64,000 nucleotides of DNA from Platycarya strobilacea. Taxonomy: Eukaryota > Streptophyta > Magnoliopsida > Fagales > Juglandaceae. Positions within the stretch are counted from its first letter, which is position 1. The number at the start of each line of letters is the position of its first letter. Under the pieces are notes generated by a model, which saw only the letters and a program-made list of their open reading frames with translations, did not search any database and was not told the DNA's origin. The translations under genes were made by a program, and so were the position numbers. Positions 11,877 through 20,835 of the stretch are shown piece after piece. Where the stretch lies: assembly GCA_036898215.1 (NCBI GenBank), contig CM072547.1, positions 9,417,001 through 9,481,000 on the forward strand. The letters run 5' to 3'.

Positions 11877-11931
11877 GGGTACACTTCGTTAGGATTAATT
11901 TCCTGAGTGTGATCCTGTTTTGGTGGTCAAA

Positions 11932-13638
11932 ATGGATAGGTCTCAATCCCTCTCATCACCACCATATTTTGATGGTAGCAACTATGCTTATTGGAAAGTT
12001 CGAATGAGAGCGTTTCTTAAGTCTATAGATGAACGTGTGTGGGTGTCCTTGATAAGAGGATGGAAAGAGCCCGTCACCATTGTTGATGGGGTAGAAGTTC
12101 CCACAGATGTGGACAACTACTCAAAGGATGAGTTGAGTGAAATTAACTGGAATAGTAAAGGCCTAAATGCAATTTTTATGGCCGTGTCCCAGGAGGAGTT
12201 CAAACGAATCTCCATGTGTAATACAAGCAAAGAGGCATGGGACATTCTTGAGATCACTCACGAGGGAACTAGGGCTGTAAAAAATTCTAAACTCCAAATG
12301 CTTACCACCAGCTTTGAGGAAATTAGAATGAAGGAAGATGAAACATTTGATGTCTTTTATGCAAGAATGAATGACATTGTAAACTCTCGGTTCAACTTGG
12401 GAGACAAAATCCCAGAAAATAGAGTTGTAAGAAAAGTTCTCAGATCTCTTCCTGAGAGATTTCGTCCCAAGGTTACTGCAATTGAGGAAAGTAAAGACTT
12501 GGATGTCATGAAAATAGAAGAGCTAGTGGGTTCCCTGCAAACTTATGAACATACTCTGCCATTGGATAGGAAGAGCAAGTCCATTGCTCTTAATACAATT
12601 CAAGAGGACTCAGATGAGTCATTCGATGAATTAGCAATGAGTGACAGAGAAATAGCATTTTATGCTAAGAAGTTCAGAAAAATGTTTGTAGCAAAAAGGC
12701 ACAGGAGCCAAAGACCAGAGAAGAAGAAGTTTGGGAGATATATTGAGGGGTCAAGCTCAGAGAATAAGGAAAGAGCCTCCAACAATTATATTAGGCCTAA
12801 CAAGGACAAGACACAAGTACAGTGTCATGAATGTCATGGATTTGGTCACATTCGCTTGGAGTGTGCAAATTATAAGAAGAGCAAAGAAAAGGCAAAGATT
12901 GCCTCTCTAAGTGAAAGTGAGTCTGAATCGAGTGACTCATCTGGCGACTCCACTCCAAAAAGGAATCTCAACTACATGGCTTTTACATCTTCCGTTGGAG
13001 ACATAGATCAGTGTAGTGAACAAGCTTCTGATGATTGTAACATACCGAAAGATGAGTCCGAGTGTGAAGATCAACTGCAAGAAATCTATGAAAAACTTTA
13101 CAAGGAGTGTGTGAAATTGAGAAAAGTCAACAAAGCACAGACTGAAAAGATAAATCAGTGCAAACAAGAAAATGATGAGCTTCAAGGCAAACTGAATGAA
13201 GCTTATATCTTGACTGACCAATTGCATAAGAAAAGTGAGGTTTTGGAAGATGCTATGGAAACTAAGGAAAATGAATTAACCCAGCTAAAGGGAAGATTGC
13301 AAGCCTTTTCCACTGGAAAACAAAATCTGGACAAAATTCTAACTCTTGGAAAGCCCTCAGGAGACAAGAGTGGAATAGGATATGTTGGAGGAAAGTTTGA
13401 AGTGGGTACGAGCTCGAAAACTACTCAAAACAGCATGGTGAAAAATCACTCACTAGCAAAGGGAAAGAAAGTTATACATGCACAAAAGTTTGTTTCATCT
13501 CAAGAGAAACAAATAGCTCACAACACGAGACCCGTGTGTCATCATTGTGGGAAGTTGGGTCATGTGAAAACAAATTGCTTGAAATTTAAAAGACTCACCA
13601 GAAAAGCTCCTAAGGATGACTTGCCTTTCGGGAAATAA
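11932..13638 (+). CDS. gag: SIRE-like gag (capsid and nucleocapsid), intact frame
   Basis: This 568-residue ORF starts at the first ATG after the primer site (MDRSQSLSSPPYFDGSNYAY). The N-terminal 180 residues are the copia gag core (DUF4219/UBN2 type). They are followed by a charged region, a CCHC zinc knuckle at residues 298-311 (CHECHGFGHIRLEC), a Glu/Lys-rich coiled coil at about 375-465, and a second knuckle at 536-549 (CHHCGKLGHVKTNC). It would form the cytoplasmic virus-like particle that packages element RNA. The frame ends in TAA (13636-13638). A third, damaged knuckle follows in the same frame (CHNCGKYGHIRP, final Cys replaced by Tyr), so the stop may be a mutation in a longer gag-pol frame. 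Confidence 0.92.
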   Translation: MDRSQSLSSPPYFDGSNYAYWKVRMRAFLKSIDERVWVSLIRGWKEPVTIVDGVEVPTDVDNYSKDELSEINWNSKGLNAIFMAVSQEEFKRISMCNTSKEAWDILEITHEGTRAVKNSKLQMLTTSFEEIRMKEDETFDVFYARMNDIVNSRFNLGDKIPENRVVRKVLRSLPERFRPKVTAIEESKDLDVMKIEELVGSLQTYEHTLPLDRKSKSIALNTIQEDSDESFDELAMSDREIAFYAKKFRKMFVAKRHRSQRPEKKKFGRYIEGSSSENKERASNNYIRPNKDKTQVQCHECHGFGHIRLECANYKKSKEKAKIASLSESESESSDSSGDSTPKRNLNYMAFTSSVGDIDQCSEQASDDCNIPKDESECEDQLQEIYEKLYKECVKLRKVNKAQTEKINQCKQENDELQGKLNEAYILTDQLHKKSEVLEDAMETKENELTQLKGRLQAFSTGKQNLDKILTLGKPSGDKSGIGYVGGKFEVGTSSKTTQNSMVKNHSLAKGKKVIHAQKFVSSQEKQIAHNTRPVCHHCGKLGHVKTNCLKFKRLTRKAPKDDLPFGK

Positions 13639-16600
13639 CAAACTCACAAAGAATACCGCATTTGTCATAATTGTGGCAAGTATGGTCACATCCGGCCTAA
13701 TTACTATGAGTTCAAGAAACTCTCTGTGAGAAATAAAAGGAGACAACCAAAAGGAGATCTTATAAATCTATGGGATCAAGTCATGGTTCTCACTAGACAA
13801 AATGCTCGTCTAAATGCTAAGATAGACAACCTGACAAGTACCCAGAAGACTGTGCAAGTCAACTCTCCAAAAATCAAAAGAGTGTGGGTCAAGAAGGAGG
13901 AAAGAGACACATGTCACATTGCTCACATTGCTTTGAAGACCCAGAACAATTCACTGTGGTATCTTGATAGTGGGTGTTCTCGATACATGTCCGGTGATAA
14001 AACTCTTTTTAAGACAATTGAAGAGTACAAATGTGGGACAGTGACATTTGGAGATGGTGGAAAAGCAAACATAATTGGGAAAGGTGAAATTAACATTACT
14101 GGACTACCGGCATTGAGAGAAGTTCTATATGTTGATGGATTAAAAGCAAATCTTCTTAGCATAAGCCAAATGTGTGATAATGGTGCCGAAGTTCGGTTCT
14201 CAAAAGATATGTGCGTTGTTTCTGATAACAATGGACAATGCTTGATGCAAGGAACCAGGACCTCTGACAATTGCTATGGTATCGCTCCCACTTCACAGTA
14301 CAGCTGCAATAGTACTAAAAGTGAGGCCACTACTCTCTGGCATCAAAGACTTGGGCATGTGAATCACAAAAATTTGTCAAAGATTGCTAAGAAAGAAATG
14401 GTGATTGGACTGCCCGAACTTGGGAAAGTGGAGACATCTGTTTGTGGATCATGTCAAGTGGGAAAACAAGTTCGAGCAGCCCACAAGAACACAACAAATA
14501 TCCTGACCAAAAGACCCTTAGAGTTGTTACACATTGATCTTATGGGACCCTCTAGGACTGAAAGTTTGGGGGGAAAGAAATACATACTGGTGGTGGTAGA
14601 TGATTTCACCAGATACTCTTGGGTAGAATTTTTGAGGGAAAATGGTGAGGCTTCAAATGTGATAAGGAACTTATGTAAGAAGCTTCAAAATGAACAAGGG
14701 AACCCTATTGTCAGAATCAGGAGCGACCATGGACGAGAATTTGATAACTCAAGTTTAGAGAAATTCTGTGATGAAGAAGGCATTCATCAAGAATTCTCTG
14801 CTCCCATTACTCCACAGCAAAATGGAGTTGTTGAAAGAAAAAATCGAGTTATCCAAGAAATGGCTCGAGTTATGATGCATACCAAAAATGTTTCTGCTCA
14901 TTTTTGGGGTGAAGCTGTGAACACAGCGTGTCACATTGTGAATAGAGTCTACCCTCGACCCAACACTTCTCAGACACCATATGAGCTGTGGAAAGGAAAG
15001 AAGCCAAATGTGAAGTACTTCAGGGTGTTCGGGAGTAAGTGTTACATTTTGAGAGATAGGGAAAATCTGGGTAAGTTTGACCCAAAGAGTGATGAGGGAA
15101 TATTCCTAGGTTATTCCAGAAACAGTCGTGCTTACAGATGTTACAATCTACGCACCCAAACTGTCATGGAATCCATCAATGTGGTTATAGATGATACTCC
15201 TAAAGAGGAGTTGAATCAAAATCTAATTGATACACCAAGTGGAACTGAAGAGAACTCTAGTGAACTTAATGAAGATCAAGAGACCTTATCAACTGAAAAA
15301 GTTCATACTCACAAGGAGCCATCTTCGAGAGTGAAGCTAAACCATCCTCAAGATAACATAATCGGGAATGTAAATGAAGGGATGAGGTTGAGGAAGAAAG
15401 TGATAAGTCAACTAGCTCACTCATGTTACATCTCTCAGATTGAACCAAAAAGGGTGGAAGAAGCCTTAAAGGATGAGAATTGGACAAATGCCATGCATGA
15501 AGAAATTAATCAATTTGTGAGAAATGATGTGTGGTACCTGGTCCCAAGACCTGAAATGCACAATGTTGTAGGTACAAAATGGATCTTCAAGAACAAATCT
15601 GATGAAAATGGAATGATTGTACGGAATAAGGCAAGATCGGTGGCACAAGGTTATGCTCAAATGGAAGGAATAGACTTTGATGAGACATTTGCACCGGTGG
15701 CAAGGCTTGAGTCAATCCGAATACTATTGAGTATTGCTTGCCATATGTGTTTCAAACTCTATCAAATGGATGTAAAGAGTGCCTTCCTAAATGGAATCCT
15801 TCAAGAAGAAGTGTATGTCGAGCAACCAAAAGGTTTCGAGGATCCAAAATATCCAAATCATGTCTACAGGTTGAAGAAAGCCCTGTATGGGTTGAAACAA
15901 GCTCCCAGAGCCTGGTATGAGAGGCTAACTTCGTATCTTTTGGAGCACAAGTTTCTGTGAGGAAGTGTTGATAGGACACTTTTTATCCGGAAAGTGGGTA
16001 AGGAGATAACTGTAGCTCAAATCTATGTGGATGATATTGTGTTTGGATCATCCATTGATGACCTAGCTCTCGAGTTTGCAGAAGAAATGAAAAATGAATT
16101 TGAGATGAGTATGGTAGGTGAGCTAACTTTTTTCTTGGGACTCCAAGTAAAACAGCTAGATGAAGGGTTGTTCATATCCCAGTCAAAATATGCAAAGGAC
16201 CTGCTGAAAAAATTTGGATTAGATGGGAGTAGCCATGCTAGAACTCCCATGAGCACAAGTGTAAAACTTAGTGCTGATGTGTCAGGAAAGGGGGTGGAAC
16301 AATCTCTGTACAGAAGCATGATTGGGAGTCTACTATATCTCACTGCTAGTAGACCTGACATTGCCTTTAGTGTCGGCGTTTGTGCTAGATTCCAAGCAAA
16401 CCCCAAGGAATCTCATCTTGTGGCTGTCAAACGTATACTTCGCTATGTGAATGCTACAGTGAATTATGGAATTTGGTACTCCAGAGAGTCTAACACTGAG
16501 CTTGTAGGCTACTCTGATGCTGATTGGGCTGGAAATGCCGATGATAGAAAGAGCACTTCAGGTGGATGTTTTTATATGGGAACAAATCTTGTTGCTTGGA

Positions 16601-16977
16601 TGAGTAAGAAACAAAACTCCATTTCTTTGTCTACAGCTGAGGCTGAATACATTGCTGCTGGGAGTTGTTGTACTCAATTGCTGTGGATGAAACAAATGAT
16701 TCGTGATTATGGCATTACTCAAGGTGTGATGAGCATCTACTGTGATAATACTAGTGCCATCAACATCTCTAAAAATCCTGTCCAACACTCTAGGACCAAG
16801 CATATTGACATTAGGCATCATCTCATTCGGGAACTTGTGGAAACACATGTAATTACTCTTGAGTACATTCCCACCGAACATCAATTAGCCGATCTTTTTA
16901 CCAAACCATTAGATGGTCTTCGTTTTGAGTGTCTTAGAAAGGCTATTGGTATTTGTATCTTAACACAAAAGATGTAA
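13639..16977 (+). pseudogene. pol: SIRE-like pol, one internal nonsense stop
   Basis: The reading frame is that of gag. The protease motif is LDSGCSRYMSGD near 13963, where most copia proteases have His instead of Tyr. The GAG-pre-integrase finger is WHQRLGHVN near 14339 with CGSCQVGK near 14440. The integrase core has Asp in HIDLMGP (14530), Asp in RSDHGREF (14719) and Glu in NGVVERKNR (14823). RT starts near 15460 with active site YVDDIVFGS near 16024. RNase H has SDADWAGNADDRKS near 16513 and ends at 16977. A single TGA at 15958-15960 interrupts RT; the frame continues unchanged beyond it, and CGA to TGA is the simplest origin. Otherwise the protein looks complete, so this copy needs readthrough or help from another element. 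Confidence 0.93.
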
Positions 16978-17699
16978 CATGCATTTCATACATTGCATGC
17001 ATATCATTTTTTTTTGCTTTGTTATTTTTCTTGTTTTTATTCTCTTCGTTGTCTTTCCTCTGATTCATTTGCCCTTTCTTCAATGTGATGCATGGCCTTA
17101 CTACTAGACAGTACACTTTCAAGCATGTGTCTTGTAAAAATTGTATCATAGGCCTATGTTGCAAAGGTGTAAGATGTGTGTCACTTTAAATATGCGTTTT
17201 GCCGCACACACTGCACGCCTAGCTCAATCTCTTGACATTTGACCTTATGTGAGACTTTGGGGAGGCAATCAAAAGTGTAAGTGGGAGCCTTACGAGTGAT
17301 CAGAATTGACCTCGGGCTAGATGACCTGTGTAAGAAATTTTGTATCCAAAAAGGAAAGAAAATGAAGAGGCTCTATTATTGTATTAAAAAAAAAAAAAAG
17401 GGCCAAAACAGAAATCCTGACTCTGGTTCTATTAGACACAAGAAATTAGGTCCTAGCAGCATTGGGTTTGACTTTCTGCGCTTTGACGGGTCTCCCAAGC
17501 TCTTATGGTTTCTTGTTTAGCCCAACCCCACTCACACCTCTCGGTTAAAATTTCTTGATTGAGCAAGAGCACTGTCTAAACACGCATAGTCATATTAATT
17601 GTGACATACAGTCTTTATACTTGCGTGGCATTTAGAGTATGATATTATTTTACATTTGCTCTGCTACGAATGTTTAAAAAAAAAAAAAAAAGGCTGCAA

Positions 17700-17745
17700 T
17701 TTCGCTCGATATCTCGCTCGACCATAAAATCTCGCTCGAGCGAAA
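17700..17745. repeat. CTCGCTCGA inverted repeat in the leader of the third ORF
   Basis: TTTCGCTCGA at 17700-17709 is inverted as TCGAGCGAAA at 17736-17745, with another CTCGCTCGA between them. These are the words of the LTR 51-bp repeat in a different arrangement, found between pol and the third ORF. It is followed within 200 bp by CT-rich promoter-like DNA and a probable splice donor. Confidence 0.7.
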
Positions 17746-17891
17746 AACCCTTATATTGCGCTCTGCATCGCGCGATAAGCCCAGTCTGCCGGAACCACTT
17801 CTCCCTTCTCTCATTCTCCCTTCTCTCATCTTCACTCAAACACTCAATCCAAGCCTAAGCATCTCATTTTCTCTCAAACACTCAATCAACG

Positions 17892-18333
17892 GTAAGCTTT
17901 CCTCTATCCATTTTTTTTTCTTTCACGGTTCATTCCATTCATAGGGTTGTGTTTGGATTCCAATATTTTAGTTTTTTTTTTTAAGAAACTTGGTGGTTCA
18001 TTTTTGGTATGGATGAACCTATTAGAGTAGTGTTGTATTTAGGGAGAAATGAGATAATTAATTGGGTGTTAAACCCATGATTACACAGCATGCACACTAC
18101 ATGTTCAATAAAATGCCTCAATGAAATTTTGTCCTCCATTTTGTCTCTCTTTTGGTGCATTGATCTTTTAGACAAAATGTAGGTCTCATTCATAGTCTGC
18201 ACACCTTGTTGAGAACATTTTCGGGTCACATTTTAGTCATTTTAGGCATGGTAGGCATTTTAAGCATTTTAGGCATTTTAGGCATTTTATCATGTCGTAT
18301 ATGCCTCACTGTCTGTGCTTGGTCCGTCTACAG
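17892..18333 (+). other. Putative 5'-UTR intron before the third ORF
   Basis: A good donor (ACG|GTAAGC at 17891/17892) follows CT-rich DNA with CACTCAATC repeats. A good acceptor (GTCTACAG ending at 18333) lies five bases before the ATG at 18339. The 442-bp interval is T-rich and holds a small TTTTAGGCA tandem repeat (18236-18292). It may be the intron of a spliced or separately started transcript for the third ORF. This is inference from splice signals only. Confidence 0.45.
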
Positions 18334-18338
18334 CTGCC

Positions 18339-19466
18339 ATGGCATCACGGCGTGTTCGTCCTCGCACTGCCTCATCCGCCTCTCGGACTTACTTCCACAG
18401 TCCCCAAGCCGAGGAACTCTACACACAGAACTTTTCTCATCGCTCCCTTCTTGTGGAACGTGAAGTTTTTCTCGGTGAGTTTAGGGATACCTATCCCATC
18501 GTCCCTCAGATCTTCGAGTCGTGCCAGTGGCTTGCTTTGACCACTGGTCATCCCGCTCCCTCGGTGGAGTTGGTCCGGGAGTTTTACTCGAACATGTATG
18601 ACATCTCAGAGGGATCTTTTCAAGTGGATATCCGGAATATCACTTTCCGGGTGACTCCCGATCTTGTGGCACATTTACTAGGGGTACCACGAGTAAATAA
18701 TCCAGTTTACTCCTATCTCCATACTCCAGCCCCTAGCAGACCTGATCTGGGTCGTTTTCTCACCCGGTCTCCTATGACTTGGACTGGGATTCCTCCTCTA
18801 GCGACTAAGTCGTTTCCCCATGCATACCAGATTGTGAGTCGGATTGTTTTGACCAACATATACCCAACTGGTCATTATAGTGACATTGGCCCGGATCGTG
18901 CCCTTCTTCTACATGCTTTGCTCACTGATGTCACTATTGATTTGGGCAGTCTTCTCTGTCGGGTCATGATAGAGGCCCATATGTCGTCAAATTTTCGAAC
19001 TGGTCTCCCTCTTGCTTGTCTAATTACAAGGATAGCCTTGTTTCAGTCTGTGTCCATCACTTCCCAGGAACTTAGAGTGAGTTTTAAGACACCAATTGGA
19101 CGAAAGACCATGCAGCTAAGTCAGGCGCATCTTCCTAATGTTGAACCCGCTCCTGCACATTCTACCCAGAGCGGACCTATTCCTCACGCTCCTGAGTCCA
19201 GCTCGGGTCCTTCCAGCTCGGGTCTGATGCCACCAGATACAGAACCAACCAAGCAGACCTTATTGGACTTTCTGATTAGCATTCAGCAGTCAGTGACCAG
19301 CATGGATACCCGCATTGATAATCGACTTAACAGCCTTGAGACTCGGGTTACTCAATTGGATACTCATATCAATGCTCGGTTTGACACACTTGACACTCAG
19401 GTGATTGAGCTTGGCAATCAAGTTCAGCATCTTCTTGCTGAGGAGGAAGAGACTGATGAAGATTGA
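18339..19466 (+). CDS. Third ORF of the SIRE-like element (plant transposon-type domain)
   Basis: This 375-residue ORF begins at GCCATGGCA, a strong plant start context. It is in the env-like position between pol and the 3' LTR. Residues about 20-260 resemble the uncharacterised 'putative plant transposon protein' domain found in many plant repeat proteins (core features EFYSNMYD, FRVTPDLVAHLLGVPRV). The tail is Ser/Pro-rich, then a coiled coil (about 310-370) with repeated SMDTRIDNRLNSLETRV-like heptads, then an acidic end (EEEETDED). I see no signal peptide or transmembrane segment, which argues against a classical envelope protein. The frame is fully open in a young element, so it is probably maintained. 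Its function is unknown; a structural or nucleic-acid-related accessory role is a guess. Confidence 0.85.
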   Translation: MASRRVRPRTASSASRTYFHSPQAEELYTQNFSHRSLLVEREVFLGEFRDTYPIVPQIFESCQWLALTTGHPAPSVELVREFYSNMYDISEGSFQVDIRNITFRVTPDLVAHLLGVPRVNNPVYSYLHTPAPSRPDLGRFLTRSPMTWTGIPPLATKSFPHAYQIVSRIVLTNIYPTGHYSDIGPDRALLLHALLTDVTIDLGSLLCRVMIEAHMSSNFRTGLPLACLITRIALFQSVSITSQELRVSFKTPIGRKTMQLSQAHLPNVEPAPAHSTQSGPIPHAPESSSGPSSSGLMPPDTEPTKQTLLDFLISIQQSVTSMDTRIDNRLNSLETRVTQLDTHINARFDTLDTQVIELGNQVQHLLAEEEETDED

Positions 19467-19868
19467 GACCCTTTACCATTTGTGACAAAAAGGGGGAGAT
19501 GATCTTAGGGGGAGTAGCTAGATTTAGGGGGAGCTAAGCTACATTGTAGGGGGAGTACCTAACCGTTTGATGTTTTAGTTTTGCTATGTGATTAAACTTT
19601 TTGAACTCTTGATGTATTCTGTGTTGAACTAATTGCTATTGAAGGTTTAATGTTAAATTTTTGTGGCAATTTTTTTTTACGTTTGAGTTCTTTTGTTAAA
19701 TTCCTTGCAAGTGTTTTCTTTTGGTATGTTTATATGTTTGTTAAGTGTGCAGATACTTCACTTGCCAAGACTAAACCTACAAGTGGAAGTCCTGTTGTTT
19801 GTGTGTGATAGGATTAGGTCCAATGTATAAGTTAGAGGTTTTGTCACAGAAATGCCAAAGGGGGAGAT
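19467..19868 (+). other. 3' non-coding region with multiple polypurine tracts
   Basis: GGGGGAG runs occur at about 19492, 19507, 19526 and 19548, and finally AAAGGGGGAGA directly before the 3' LTR (19858-19867). The last is the functional plus-strand primer site. The extra copies match the habit of SIRE/Maximus elements of carrying several such tracts after the last ORF. Confidence 0.8.
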
Positions 19869-20835
19869 TGTTGATGTAAAATTTGGTAGTTGGCAATTTC
19901 TAGTGAAAAACCTAATATAATTGAGTTGTAACTAATGGTGGACAGAGTACACATGAAGAGGATCAAAATGGCTCGAGAAATACCGAACACAGTGATCTCG
20001 CTCGACCATCGCTCGACATCCCGCTCGAGCGAAGTCCAGGCAGAGACTTCGCTCGACACTCGCTCGACATCCCGCTCGAGCGAAGTCCAGGCAGAGACTT
20101 CGCTCGACACTCGCTCGACATGGCGCTCGAGCGAAGTCCAGGCAGAGACTTCGCTCGACACTCGCTCGACATCCCGCTCGAGCGAAGTTAGTGATAAATG
20201 GATTTCTCTAGGGTTTGAGCGCCGTTTCAGAAGGTGGCCTATAAATACATCTTTAAGTCCTCTGCTGCAAGGTGAGAAAAACAGAGAAAAAGCCAAGGAG
20301 TCTCATTTTCATCCCTTGAGAGAAAACATCTCCATTGTTTCAAAGATCATTCTCTTGGATTATATTTCTCCCCCACAACACACATTCATAATTTTAGTGA
20401 GTCCATTGAAGTGGACGTGTTCATCAAGCTGGAAGAGTTCTTCAAGGTGCTTGGATGAAGAAATCAAGGTGTTCGTGTGAGAAGCTATAGAAAGGTCGGA
20501 GTTCCGGCACTACATGCGTGTAGAGATCGAGTGGGTCACTCGTGGTGTTGCAAGACAAGTTTAGATGCTACTGTTGGTTTGTAAGTGTTTCTAAAATAGT
20601 TGTAACAAACTAAAATTTCTATAGTGGATTAGAGGTGGTGTCTTACACCCGGAGTGGTTTTAGATTTTGAAGAGGTTCTTCAAATGAGTTTCCACTTCGT
20701 AACCAAAATCTGTGTATTGATTTCTCCTTTGATTGCTTGTGTTTGTTGATTAATTTTTTAAACTGCTATCGTTTTTGTTAAACACCTATTCACCCCCCCT
20801 ATAGGTGTGTAAGGTAATTAGCTACCGCTTTTTCA
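19869..20835 (+). repeat. 3' LTR of the SIRE-like element
   Basis: It is 967 bp, nearly identical to the 5' LTR. The 51-bp repeat is at 19997-20190 and TATAAATA at 20240-20247. It ends TTTTTCA, followed by the target copy CAATG (20836-20840) and then the outer copia pol. Confidence 0.95.

Larger units (their letters stand above)
10896..20835 (+). mobile_element. Young SIRE/Maximus-like copia element with a third ORF, TSD CAATG
   Basis: This complete 9940-bp element is inserted in the outer copia pol. LTRs of 967 bp each (10896-11862, 19869-20835) begin TGTTGATG and end TTTTTCA. The target duplication CAATG lies at 10891-10895 and 20836-20840. It has an initiator-Met primer site, gag, pol, a 1.4-kb non-coding leader, a third ORF (18339-19466), and several GGGGGAG purine runs ending at the 3' LTR. 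Large LTRs, a long region after pol and multiple purine tracts fit the SIRE/Maximus lineage. The LTRs differ at three positions by eye (about 0.3%), so the insertion is recent. One nonsense stop in pol probably disables this copy. Confidence 0.95.

Noticed and set aside
18339..19466. Classical envelope gene
   Set aside because: The position is env-like, but no signal peptide, transmembrane helix or fusion-like hydrophobic segment is visible.
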